From Arcticibacter sp. (GTDB taxonomy: Bacteria; Bacteroidota; Bacteroidia; 2-12-FULL-35-15): 64,000 nucleotides of DNA. The notes below the pieces were generated by a model. It made no database searches. It was given only the letters and a program-made list of their open reading frames with translations, and was not told the origin of the DNA. The translations under genes and the position numbers were made by a program. This document shows positions 1 through 8,401 of the stretch, piece after piece; position 1 is the stretch's first letter; each line of letters opens with the position of its first letter. The stretch covers positions 1 to 64,000 of the forward strand of contig JAJNQB010000017.1 in assembly GCA_021155045.1 (NCBI GenBank), read 5' to 3'.

Positions 1-1
1 G

Positions 2-424
2 GAGATAAACGAATTGTTTGGTGAAACGGATATTATATTAAAGAAAAGATTGGATAAACTGATGATACAGTTTAAAGAAACAAACGAAACGTTTTACAAT
101 ACTTATGTGAATGCAAGAGAGATAATAGATTTAGGGAAAGGTAGTAAAACAATAGAGGTGATTTTAAATGCCAAGGAAGTAAAAACAATAAACAGGGTAA
201 TTGATGGAAGTAAATTAAAAAACACAGGTAGAACAACTTTACTATACTGTGGCGACCATTTGCCTCCTTGCGATATAGGTGATGAAAATGCGATAAAAAT
301 AGAACCGGAGAAAGAAATAGAAGTAAAGATAAAAGCGAACTTTATTACGGTTAGTAATTTAGATGCGACAGAAAAAGGGAGTTTTAAAGTAAAGGTAACG
401 AGTGAAGCTCCTGTGAAAGAATAA
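2..424 (+). CDS. Hypothetical protein, probably 5'-truncated by the window edge
   Basis: The reading frame is open to the first base of the window. The first possible start inside is TTG at 14 (136 residues), but residues upstream of it (E-I-N-E) are also coding in frame, so the true start is probably outside. The N-terminal part is charged and helical-looking. From about residue 35 the pattern of alternating hydrophobic residues, glycines and lysines suggests a beta-sandwich-like domain, with a Cys pair around CGDHLPPC. There is no signal peptide or membrane segment in the visible part. I do not recognise the family. A strong terminator follows at 507-539, so this gene ends its transcription unit. 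Confidence 0.6.
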   Translation, partial: EINELFGETDIILKKRLDKLMIQFKETNETFYNTYVNAREIIDLGKGSKTIEVILNAKEVKTINRVIDGSKLKNTGRTTLLYCGDHLPPCDIGDENAIKIEPEKEIEVKIKANFITVSNLDATEKGSFKVKVTSEAPVKE

Positions 425-506
425 AAAAATAAGTTTTACTTTTGTTTTAAGTTTTATGTTCAAAAACAAAAAACTTTTTATTACCCTGATAATAATTAGT
501 TTTTTA

Positions 507-539
507 CCTGCACAGCAATGTGCAGGTTTTTTATTTTTA
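507..539 (+). terminator. Rho-independent terminator
   Basis: Perfect 8-bp stem CCTGCACA/TGTGCAGG closed by a GCAA (GNRA-type) tetraloop at 507-526, followed by a T-rich tract. It lies 82 bases after the stop of the first gene. Confidence 0.85.
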
Positions 540-798
540 TGAACAAAATACGATACGTTTCGGGTTCACTGGTTGGTTTATTATTTGGAGTGTTAATAAA
601 AAATAATTCAATAAATATTTGGAAAAACGAAAACTTGTTCTATTTTTGGTATAACAAAACAAGGTAAAAAATATTAAAGACGTGTTGTCCGCTGGATAAA
701 TCCAATATTCACCAACAAAGTTCTTAACCCCTGATTAATATTTTTTAGTTTATGTTTTTAGAATAACAAACTAATTACAAACTAAAAAAACTACAATC
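540..798. other. Intergenic region before the SBBP-repeat gene
   Basis: Together with 425-506 this is the only gap over 300 bases. It contains the terminator at 507-539, a candidate promoter at 618-648 and a 42-codon ORF (539-667, starting MNKIRYVSGS) with one hydrophobic stretch but no RBS, homology or neighbour support. I do not call that ORF a gene. The phrase GGTTCACTGGTTGG (564-577) resembles low-complexity spacer sequence found again after the stops at 5993 and 7407. Confidence 0.5.
618..648 (+). promoter_or_regulatory. Bacteroidota-type promoter for the SBBP-repeat gene
   Basis: TTTG (618-621), 19-nt spacer, TATTTTTG (641-648), matching the -33/-7 consensus TTTG...TAnnTTTG of the Bacteroidota housekeeping sigma factor. 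It would give a leader of about 145 nt before the ATG at 799. Confidence 0.5.
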
Positions 799-3700
799 AT
801 GAAAAAACAATTATTAATTGTTTTGCTGATAGCTGTGAGCTATTTAGCAAAATCGCAAGGAGAAATCCATCCATTTGAGGTATGGGGAAAAGAAGTAGGC
901 AGCCAGTTTATGTTTCATAAAAGCGTAACCAAAACCGATGGTAGCGGCAATGTATATGTAGCGGGAGCAACAATGAATGCAGGCACATACGATATATTGC
1001 TTGTTAAATACAACAGCAGTGGCGTACAACAATGGATACAACAATACAATGGCTATGGTAACTATCACGATTTTGCATCAGCCGTATTTGTAGATGGAAG
1101 CGGAAATGTTTACATAACAGGAACAGTAACTGATTCATTACTTGTACAAGGCAGCGATATTATTACCATGAAATACAACAGTAGCGGAACATTACAATGG
1201 GCAACACGCTACAATGGCTCTGGCAATTATCACGATTCAGGAGCAGATATAGTAGTAGATGGAAGCGGCAATGTTTACATAACAGGAGGAATACACACCA
1301 GTACATCATTACCTTATACCGATGCTGTAATAATAAAATACAACAGCAGCGGAACTCAACAATGGGCAACCATTTATAATAATACTACTTACAACAAAAG
1401 CGAATTAGGTTCACGCATACGATTAACAGGCACAGGCAAAGCAATAGTATCAGGAGCCATACAATCCGCAAGCAATACATATGTGTATGGCGTATTAGAA
1501 TACAATACCAGTACAGGTGCACAAATAGGCGGAGCAGCATTAGGCTCTGGAAGTAGCGATATACAATACTTTGGCGACCTTGTAATAGACAGCAATTACA
1601 ATTATTATATAGCAGGAGCAAGTTATGATAGCGTAAGCACCGGTTACAACTATTACGTAATGAAATTAGACAGTACACTTGCCGTACAATGGGAAGATAC
1701 TTTTGACGGAGGCGATGCGTTAGAAGACATGGCAAACGGCATACAAGTAGATGGAAGTGGAAATGTATATGTAACAGGTTATAGCACACAAACAGGCGAA
1801 GGAAAAAACATTACTACTTTAAAATACAACAGTAGCGGAAGCATGCAATGGAACATAAGTTATAACGATACACTTAACGGAGACGATGCAGCAATGGCAA
1901 TGATCATAAATGCATCAGGCGAAATATATGTAACAGGATACGACAGTACCTATTTAGGAAACTATAATTACATAACCATAAAATACGATGCCTCAGGAAC
2001 TGAACTATGGAAAATACGTTATGATGGTATGAGCCACCAAAAAGACAAAGCAACCAATATTTGTATTGACAATGATGGAGATGTAATAGTAACAGGATTA
2101 AGCGAAACAGCCCCCGCTACGTACGAATACATTACCTTAAAATATGTAGAAAAAAACATAATTACACCAACCGATGCAATGGGCGAAAGCCCAAGCACAA
2201 GCTTTTTGTATTATGCTAACAAAGGACAATTAATAAGTACCGACAGTACATTTATACCCGATTTAAAATATTACACAAACAATACCTATCCAAACTACTA
2301 CTTTAAAAACGATACCATGAGTATGGTTTTTGCAAGCATAGATACCATACCAGCAACGGACGATACATTGCACAGGATAGACATGGTATTTGTGAATTCC
2401 AACGCAGCAAAAAAAATATATCCGATGAAAGAACAAAGCTCTTACTTAAATTACTTTTTAGGACATTGCCCCGATGGAGTAACAGGCATACACGGTAACC
2501 AACAGCTTGTAATACCCGATTTGTACAGCAATATAGATTTAATTTACACCAGCAACCAAAACGGAATAAAATATTATTTTGTAATAAAACCTGGCGGAAG
2601 ACCCAAGGATATTAAATTTGAATACTATGGAGCCACAAGCACATACCATGATACAGGTACAGAAGAATTAAGTATTATAAGCGATATAGGAAGCATTACT
2701 TATGACCAACCATTTATGTATCAAATAGATTCAAACAATGATACTATAAACGGCAGCAGCCGATTAATTGGTTGGACACAAGATGGAACGGATTCTTATT
2801 TGTTTAGCAATTACAACCCCTATGACGGCAACGAAATTTTAATTATTGAGGTGGATCAGGGGAATGGGAGTATGGCTGCGCCTGCGATACAAAATTTGGA
2901 GTGGAGTACGTATTATGGTGGTGGCGGAGAAAGTTTTAACGATGTAAAAACAGATAATGTGGGAAATATTTACGTTGCGGGTTATACAGCAAGTTTTTAT
3001 TTCCCTGTTTTGAATAATATACAATTATTCCAAGCGGGTGGTATTGATATGGCTATTTTAAAATTTAACAATGATGGTTCTCGTAATTGGGCAACTTTTT
3101 ATGGGGGAGACTATAGCGATAATGCTTTTGCTGTTGGAATAGATGTTTCGGGAAACGTTTATGCTGTCGGAGAAGCGGGAGCAAATTTTCCATACAAATA
3201 CCCAGGAGGAACAGCTTATTGTGATAGCACTCATGCGGGGTCTTTTAGTGATTATGATATTGCAATTGTTAAATTATCTCCAAATGGTTTAACGAAGCTA
3301 TGGGCTACCTACTATGGTGGATTGAGTTCTGGCGAAAGGGCGGATGACATAGCTTTTGATAAATTAGGGAATTTATATATAGTTGGTTCAGGGGATGATT
3401 ATGCTCCAATCGATTTGTTTAATCAGGCAGGCACTTTTAATGATACAATAGGCAGGGGATTAATACTGAAATTTAAAATTGATGGCACACCTAAATGGGT
3501 GAGTAGATTTGGAGGAACAGCCTCTATGTGCTTTATTACCTCCGTTTGTAGTGATGCCGATGGTAAAATTTATTTTGGTGGCATTATCAGTTCAGGAAGT
3601 GGGTTTCCTATTCAAAGTAGCCCAGCAAACAGTGTGTTTGGAGGCGGTAGTACAGATGGATTTATAACAAAATTGGACCATTCGATTAATAATAATGCCA

Positions 3701-4614
3701 TCATATGGTCATCATATTATGGAGGAGTTGGAGTTGATGAGATCCAAGATTTGAATTGTGATAATAACAAAAATTTGCTTTTTGTTGGACAAACGAGTAG
3801 TGATAGTGTCACATTCCCTTTAACAGACCCTTTTGGAATATTGGATTATTATCAAGGAACGCATGGCGGAGGAGGCGATGATGCTTTTATTGGGAAAATA
3901 GACATTAACGGGGTTAGAGTGTGGAGTAGTTATTATGGAGGTTCCAATTATGATGCAGCATTAAAATTAGCAATTGATACGGATAATAATATTTTTGTAA
4001 TAGGAACTAGTAATGGTAATAATTTACCCTTGCCTACAACTAACCTTTCGGGAGGATATGTAAGTTCACACAAAGCGTTTACAGATGGGTTTATTCTCTG
4101 TTTTACACCATTTTATGAAAATATTTGGTCAACGTATTATGGAGGTAATGAAAATTTTGAATCGCCATATGGAGTAGCAACTTTTCAAAATACTAAACTT
4201 TATGTTGTGGGGTACACTAAAAGTGATAGTGCAAGTTTTCCTATTGTTGATTGGACTGGGGCTTATTATCAACCAGTTCTATATGCTCCCAATGGATACA
4301 TTGCTGGATTTGATTTAACTCCTGTGATAGCAGTTCCAGTTGAAGAATTAAATTCAAATAGTATAGCTGATTTTAATATTTTTCCAAATCCATCAAACGA
4401 TTATGTAAATATTTTTGTAAATTCGATACAATCAAATAATGTGAAATTGAGTATAACTAATTTGTTGGGCGAAGTATTGTACAATGAAAAAATTTCAAAT
4501 CAAAAATCAAGTATTCAAAGACAAATTTCCATGAAATCTTATTCTGATGGTATGTATATAATCAGTATTACTTTGGATAATAAAATTTATTCAAAAAAAG
4601 TTATAAAGAATTAA
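799..4614 (+). CDS. Secreted SBBP-repeat protein with T9SS type A tail
   Basis: 1271 residues with a signal peptide (residues 1-19, ending AKSQ). Residues about 30-450 are beta-propeller repeats of the form DGSGNVYVTG..(I/V)..KYNSSG..QW. Residues about 455-690 form a distinct non-repeat domain (HGNQQLVIPDLYSNIDLIY and following), like the DUF7948-type domain usually found at the N-terminus of SBBP proteins. Residues about 700-1175 are a second propeller set with WSTYYGG...NIYVAGYT motifs. The last 80 residues (FNIFPNPSNDYVNIFV...) are a T9SS type A sorting tail, so export across the outer membrane and surface attachment or release are inferred. Codon choice changes near 2840: before it TAC/AAC/GGC/AGC are common, after it TAT/AAT/GGA dominate, suggesting a fusion. 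The role is unknown, probably adhesive or structural. Confidence 0.9.
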   Translation: MKKQLLIVLLIAVSYLAKSQGEIHPFEVWGKEVGSQFMFHKSVTKTDGSGNVYVAGATMNAGTYDILLVKYNSSGVQQWIQQYNGYGNYHDFASAVFVDGSGNVYITGTVTDSLLVQGSDIITMKYNSSGTLQWATRYNGSGNYHDSGADIVVDGSGNVYITGGIHTSTSLPYTDAVIIKYNSSGTQQWATIYNNTTYNKSELGSRIRLTGTGKAIVSGAIQSASNTYVYGVLEYNTSTGAQIGGAALGSGSSDIQYFGDLVIDSNYNYYIAGASYDSVSTGYNYYVMKLDSTLAVQWEDTFDGGDALEDMANGIQVDGSGNVYVTGYSTQTGEGKNITTLKYNSSGSMQWNISYNDTLNGDDAAMAMIINASGEIYVTGYDSTYLGNYNYITIKYDASGTELWKIRYDGMSHQKDKATNICIDNDGDVIVTGLSETAPATYEYITLKYVEKNIITPTDAMGESPSTSFLYYANKGQLISTDSTFIPDLKYYTNNTYPNYYFKNDTMSMVFASIDTIPATDDTLHRIDMVFVNSNAAKKIYPMKEQSSYLNYFLGHCPDGVTGIHGNQQLVIPDLYSNIDLIYTSNQNGIKYYFVIKPGGRPKDIKFEYYGATSTYHDTGTEELSIISDIGSITYDQPFMYQIDSNNDTINGSSRLIGWTQDGTDSYLFSNYNPYDGNEILIIEVDQGNGSMAAPAIQNLEWSTYYGGGGESFNDVKTDNVGNIYVAGYTASFYFPVLNNIQLFQAGGIDMAILKFNNDGSRNWATFYGGDYSDNAFAVGIDVSGNVYAVGEAGANFPYKYPGGTAYCDSTHAGSFSDYDIAIVKLSPNGLTKLWATYYGGLSSGERADDIAFDKLGNLYIVGSGDDYAPIDLFNQAGTFNDTIGRGLILKFKIDGTPKWVSRFGGTASMCFITSVCSDADGKIYFGGIISSGSGFPIQSSPANSVFGGGSTDGFITKLDHSINNNAIIWSSYYGGVGVDEIQDLNCDNNKNLLFVGQTSSDSVTFPLTDPFGILDYYQGTHGGGGDDAFIGKIDINGVRVWSSYYGGSNYDAALKLAIDTDNNIFVIGTSNGNNLPLPTTNLSGGYVSSHKAFTDGFILCFTPFYENIWSTYYGGNENFESPYGVATFQNTKLYVVGYTKSDSASFPIVDWTGAYYQPVLYAPNGYIAGFDLTPVIAVPVEELNSNSIADFNIFPNPSNDYVNIFVNSIQSNNVKLSITNLLGEVLYNEKISNQKSSIQRQISMKSYSDGMYIISITLDNKIYSKKVIKN

Positions 4615-4622
4615 GAAATATT

Positions 4623-5993
4623 TTGAGATACAAGTACATTTTATATATAATTATTGGTTGTGTTTCTAAAGAGATTAGCGCACAAAATTATTGGGAATCT
4701 GTTGGATTTAAACCCAATAGATTCCTTACAGTACTGTATAACGATAGTTCCTCTAATTTACTATATGTAGCTGGCGAGTATAATTTTATTGATACTATTG
4801 TGGCAAGAGGAATAATTACTTGGGATGGTTTTAACATGGATACACTTCAATGTGGAATTGACATTAATCAAAGTGGAGGCTTTCCAAGTCCAATATTTTC
4901 AATCGAAAAATACAACAATAAATTATATTTTGGAGGTTCATTTAGTGTGGCTGGCACCCTTAACTCTCCTTTTATAGCATCTTGGAATGGTCTAAATTGG
5001 GATTCACTTCCAAATCGTTTTAATAGTTCTGTTACTTGTCTTTTGGAATATAACAATGAACTATTTGCATGTGGGGCATTTACCCAAATAGGAAATGATA
5101 CGATTAATAAAATTGCAAAATTTGATGGAGTAAATTGGACTGCAGTAGGTAATAATCAAATATGGATGAATACTATAAAATGTTTAACATTTTATAGAGG
5201 AGAATTATATATTGCCGGAGGTTTTACGGATTCTACTAATGGTATTTATAATATAGCAAAATGGAATGGAAGCAGTTGGGTCTCCTTAGGAAGTGGAGTA
5301 CAAGGGTTTTTAGGAAATGTAAAAGATATGATTGTATTTAATGATGAACTTTATATTGGTGGACTGTTTTACAAAAATGATGGGAATACTGGTAATAGTA
5401 TAATGAAGTGGGATAGCATACAATGGACTGATGTTGGCGGAGGGATGGGTGGAGTTTATCCTACTATTTATGATTTAGAAATTCACAATGGAAATTTATA
5501 TGCTTGTGGTAACTTTTTAAAAGCGGGAGGGATTGATGCTAAAGGAATTGCCAGATGGAATGGTACAGATTGGTGTGGATTAGGAGGAGCTTTTGACAAT
5601 ACCATTGGAACTATGGCTTTTTATAACGACACTTTATACATAGGCGGAGGCTTTAGGACAATTGATGGAGATAGTGTAAATTTTATTGCCAAATGGACTG
5701 GAGGAAATTATGTAGATACTTGCGGCCATATAGTTTCAGGAATAAATGAAATTACCAACCAAAATGATTTTACAATTTACCCCAACCCTGCTTCATCAAG
5801 TATAACTATAGAAAGTACAAAGACAGAAGTACAAAGTATTAAGATAGTGGATGTATTAGGACAAGAGATCTATTATATACAAACACAAAATAATAAAACC
5901 GAAATAGGTGTAAGCCAATTGCCTAGTGGCATTTACATTGTACAATTGCAAAGTAAAAAAGGTGTTGTAAGTAAAAAGTTTGTGAAGGAGTAG
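4623..5993 (+). CDS. Secreted beta-propeller-like protein with T9SS type A tail
   Basis: 456 residues starting at TTG 4623, 8 nt after the previous stop. The TTG start is chosen because it gives a complete signal peptide (hydrophobic core, then EISAQ). The body has about eight repeats of the type LY(V/I)GG.F......N.IAKWNG..W..LG.G, a propeller-like pattern in which an observed quantity is repeatedly built around WNG..W. The last 84 residues (IYPNPASSSITIES... to VVSKKFVKE) are a type A sorting tail nearly identical in DNA to that of the next gene. It probably forms an operon with the genes at 799 and 6049. Cell-surface or secreted location is inferred; function unknown. Confidence 0.88.
   Translation: MRYKYILYIIIGCVSKEISAQNYWESVGFKPNRFLTVLYNDSSSNLLYVAGEYNFIDTIVARGIITWDGFNMDTLQCGIDINQSGGFPSPIFSIEKYNNKLYFGGSFSVAGTLNSPFIASWNGLNWDSLPNRFNSSVTCLLEYNNELFACGAFTQIGNDTINKIAKFDGVNWTAVGNNQIWMNTIKCLTFYRGELYIAGGFTDSTNGIYNIAKWNGSSWVSLGSGVQGFLGNVKDMIVFNDELYIGGLFYKNDGNTGNSIMKWDSIQWTDVGGGMGGVYPTIYDLEIHNGNLYACGNFLKAGGIDAKGIARWNGTDWCGLGGAFDNTIGTMAFYNDTLYIGGGFRTIDGDSVNFIAKWTGGNYVDTCGHIVSGINEITNQNDFTIYPNPASSSITIESTKTEVQSIKIVDVLGQEIYYIQTQNNKTEIGVSQLPSGIYIVQLQSKKGVVSKKFVKE
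5741..5993 (+). repeat. Near-identical T9SS-tail repeat, copy 1
   Basis: A 253-bp stretch matches 7155-7407 at the same length with only about a dozen substitutions by eye, far more similar than the propeller bodies upstream. It encodes the linker and complete type A sorting tail up to the TAG stop. Confidence 0.9.
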
Positions 5994-6048
5994 TTGGTTG
6001 GTTAATTGGTTCACTAGTTAATTAGTTTGTTTTATTAAAAATTAAGAA

Positions 6049-7407
6049 ATGAAATATTGCAAAATATTTTTGTTTGTCCTTTTTTCAAACTGTTTAATGG
6101 GGCAAAATTGGTCGTCTCTTAATGGTGGTTGTAATGGACAAATAACAAGCATTTTCGGGGATACAGTTAATAATTATTTATATGCATCAGGTTTTTTTTC
6201 AGAGATAGGTGGTATTTCCACGTATAATATCGCTAAATGGAATGGTGTTACTTGGGATAGTTTAAATGGAGGGATTACACACTATGTACCATATAAAGCA
6301 TTTGAGGTATATGACTCAAACTTGGTTGCTATTGGTTATAATATTTTGAACAACCAAAAATTTTATGTTTGTAAATGGAATGGAGCTAATTGGGATTCAA
6401 TTGGCTCCAATTTTTCAAATGATAACGAATTTCCTATAAAACTAAAGGTTTTAAATAATAACTTGTATGCTTTTTTTATGTTTGATAGTATTAATGGCAC
6501 TTATTACAATAGTATAGCTAAGTGGGACGGCATAAGTTGGCAATCAATTAATTTTCCTTATCGCTATTCTGGAGCAACCCCTGTTATATATTGTATGGAA
6601 ACATATAATAACAAAATTTATGTAGGAGGAGCATTTAGTGATAGCTTGGGAATAAAAAGGTGTATAGCATCCTATGATGGCTTAAATTGGGAGATTGTAG
6701 GAAATGGGTTTCAAGGTTTTTATACCGCAGTTGGAGACATGAAAGTATTTAAAAATGAACTATATGTTTGTGGGTCATTCACACAAAGCGATGGGAACAT
6801 ATCAAACTATATCGCAAGATGGAATGATACAACATGGAGAGATGTTGCGGGTAGCTATACTGGTTCAAGCATTGCAAATATTAATAGTTTGTTTGTTTTT
6901 GAAAATAAACTATATGTTGGTGGTGCTTATAATGAAATGGGAGGTTTGCCAATTAACAATATTGCGACTTGGGATGGCAATAATTGGTGCGGATTAGGAG
7001 TAAGCAATAATGGTGCAGGCGTGAGCGAAATAACTATTCTTAACAATAATTTATATATCTCTACAGCTAATGTTTGGAGTGGAGATACAGTAAACGGCAT
7101 TGCCAAATGGACAGGTGGAAATTATGTAGATACCTGTGGGAATATAGTTTCGGGAATAAATGAAATTACCAACCAAACTAATTTTATAATTTACCCCAAC
7201 CCTGCTTCATCAAGTATAACTATTGAAAGTACAAATACAGAAGTACAAAGTATTAAGATAGTGGATGTATTAGGACAAGAGATCTATTATATACAAACAC
7301 AAAATAATAAAACCGAAATAGGTGTAAGCCAATTGCCAAGTGGTATTTACATTGTACAACTGCAAAGTAAAAAAGCTGTTGTAAGTAAAAAGTTTGTGAA
7401 GGAGTAG
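6049..7407 (+). CDS. Secreted beta-propeller-like protein with T9SS type A tail (paralogue)
   Basis: 452 residues with a signal peptide (residues 1-18, ending LMGQ), propeller-like repeats with N.IAKWNG..W..(L/I)G spacing through residue about 360, then the type A sorting tail. It is a clear paralogue of the gene at 4623: same architecture and length, diverged body, almost identical C-terminus. This fits a tandem duplication followed by divergence of the body and homogenisation of the tail. Secretion by T9SS is inferred from the tail; no enzymatic motif is visible. Confidence 0.88.
   Translation: MKYCKIFLFVLFSNCLMGQNWSSLNGGCNGQITSIFGDTVNNYLYASGFFSEIGGISTYNIAKWNGVTWDSLNGGITHYVPYKAFEVYDSNLVAIGYNILNNQKFYVCKWNGANWDSIGSNFSNDNEFPIKLKVLNNNLYAFFMFDSINGTYYNSIAKWDGISWQSINFPYRYSGATPVIYCMETYNNKIYVGGAFSDSLGIKRCIASYDGLNWEIVGNGFQGFYTAVGDMKVFKNELYVCGSFTQSDGNISNYIARWNDTTWRDVAGSYTGSSIANINSLFVFENKLYVGGAYNEMGGLPINNIATWDGNNWCGLGVSNNGAGVSEITILNNNLYISTANVWSGDTVNGIAKWTGGNYVDTCGNIVSGINEITNQTNFIIYPNPASSSITIESTNTEVQSIKIVDVLGQEIYYIQTQNNKTEIGVSQLPSGIYIVQLQSKKAVVSKKFVKE
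7155..7407 (+). repeat. Near-identical T9SS-tail repeat, copy 2
   Basis: Partner of 5741-5993; same length, same reading frame, ends at the TAG stop. The similarity continues weakly upstream (AKWTGGNYVDTCG) and stops at the stop codon apart from a shared GGTTGGTT spacer word. Confidence 0.9.
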
Positions 7408-7410
7408 TGG

Positions 7411-7620
7411 TTGGTTCATCTACCTGTCTTCGTAACTCGTTTTTTTCTTATGTTTGGTTATGAAAAAAAAGAACGAAATACTTCATTTGCGAACCTCGTT
7501 AGGATTATCAAATTTGGATTTGATATAACAATTGAAGAATTTTTCTCTGAAGGATTTGATTCTATTACTGAAAGGGGAAAAAAAGAAAAAATAATTATTA
7601 AGAACCAAAAACTGATATAA
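7411..7620 (+). pseudogene. Remnant of an XRE-type HTH regulator (C-terminal half only)
   Basis: The frame YEKKERNTSFANLVRI...ITIEEFFSEGFD aligns with the second half of an XRE/Cro HTH domain (IERGERNTSF.NL.RI..ALDITIEEFF), including the ExxxRN turn and the L/I spacing of helices 4-5. Helices 1-2 and a convincing recognition helix are missing. The sequence before it reads as spacer (GGTTGGTTCATC) like that after the gene at 4623, so the 5' half seems to have been lost by recombination. It starts 3 nt after the upstream stop and ends one base before the small membrane gene at 7622. A short functional peptide from ATG 7450 (MFGYEKK) cannot be excluded. Confidence 0.45.
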
Positions 7621-7621
7621 T

Positions 7622-7819
7622 ATGAATCTGGACGATAACAAAACAAAAATAGCGTTGGCAGCTATAGCACTATTGGCTGCGATTGCTGGCGGGGCATTAA
7701 TTGCGATTAAAGCAAAGAAGAGAAAGACAACTTCTACTCAGAGTGGAATCAATCAAACTGGTGATGGTAATAAAGTAACTGGGGGTGATGATAATTCTAC
7801 AACAACGATTACAAAATAA
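7622..7819 (+). CDS. Small single-pass membrane protein with Gly/Asn tag, candidate effector of ABC-3C-like system
   Basis: 65 residues: a short acidic/polar N-terminus, one strongly hydrophobic segment (about residues 9-29, rich in Ala, Leu, Ile, Gly), a basic KAKKRK stop-transfer cluster, then a tail TQSGINQTGDGNKVTGGDDN (39-58). The same words (TQSG..N..K(I/V)TG(G/R)DDNS) occur at the N-terminus of the next protein, which starts 6 nt downstream, so the two are probably functionally linked. The membrane segment and operon position suggest a membrane-acting effector or anchor of the ABC-3C-like system; this is inference. I know no named family. Confidence 0.7.
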   Translation: MNLDDNKTKIALAAIALLAAIAGGALIAIKAKKRKTTSTQSGINQTGDGNKVTGGDDNSTTTITK

Positions 7820-7825
7820 AGAATA

Positions 7826-8401
7826 ATGGCAAAACAAGAGAACCTTATTACTCAAAGTGGCAGCAATAATAAAATAACTGGACGTGATGACAACTCGCAG
7901 AATACCACTTATAATGTTTCTTCCCCTAAAGGAAAGCTTGCTACACTTTTTGAAAAGCTTAAAGACAAATTTGAAAACGGAGATTCAATAACTAAAATAT
8001 CTGAAGATTTAAAAAAATATACTGACCCAAGGGACACATTGGGTTTGGAAGAAAAACTGCGATTGGCAGACAAGAATCATCTTTATGAGGATTTTGTTAT
8101 GTGTAAACAGCAATTTGCCAAAAAACTTGTTTTTTATCAGAATTACGAACCAGCTCAAGAAATATTTGCTTTTATTCTTGCTATTGTTTTAGAAAAATAT
8201 AGAAATGTAATTAAACCGATGATTCGGAACAATGCATCGGAAGCAGATATATTAGCCACAATTTCTACCACTACAACTAATCCAATCCTCGAACTTATTC
8301 AACAAGAAGGATGTAATGATATAATGGGTTTGACTTCCACAGAAATTGAAGGGATGTTTCATTATTTAACGGGCAATTGCCATATTAACTGGAAATTATG
8401 A
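7826..8401 (+). CDS. ABC-three-component-type protein with C-terminal CTD-like domain
   Basis: 191 residues. Residues 8-24 hold the tag ITQSGSNNKITGRDDNS shared with the upstream membrane protein; 35-80 is a charged helical linker; the C-terminal half (about 85-191), ending in MFHYLTGNCHINW, looks like the C-terminal domain that in ABC-3C systems is usually fused to an effector. No nuclease, protease or TM effector is fused here. The stop overlaps the next start (ATGA), indicating translational coupling with the middle component. It probably links the ATPase/middle-component machine to the separate membrane protein at 7622. Assignment to ABC-3C rests on gene order, sizes and the ending motif, not on a profile search. 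Confidence 0.6.
   Translation: MAKQENLITQSGSNNKITGRDDNSQNTTYNVSSPKGKLATLFEKLKDKFENGDSITKISEDLKKYTDPRDTLGLEEKLRLADKNHLYEDFVMCKQQFAKKLVFYQNYEPAQEIFAFILAIVLEKYRNVIKPMIRNNASEADILATISTTTTNPILELIQQEGCNDIMGLTSTEIEGMFHYLTGNCHINWKL

Noticed and set aside
539..667. 42-codon ORF MNKIRYVSGS... with a hydrophobic stretch
   Set aside because: It overlaps the candidate promoter 618-648, has no coupled neighbour and no recognisable motif; it could arise by chance in AT-rich spacer.
1385..1789. Long minus-strand ORF inside the SBBP gene
   Set aside because: It is a mirror of Thr/Asn/Gly-repeat codons on the coding strand; no start context or homology.
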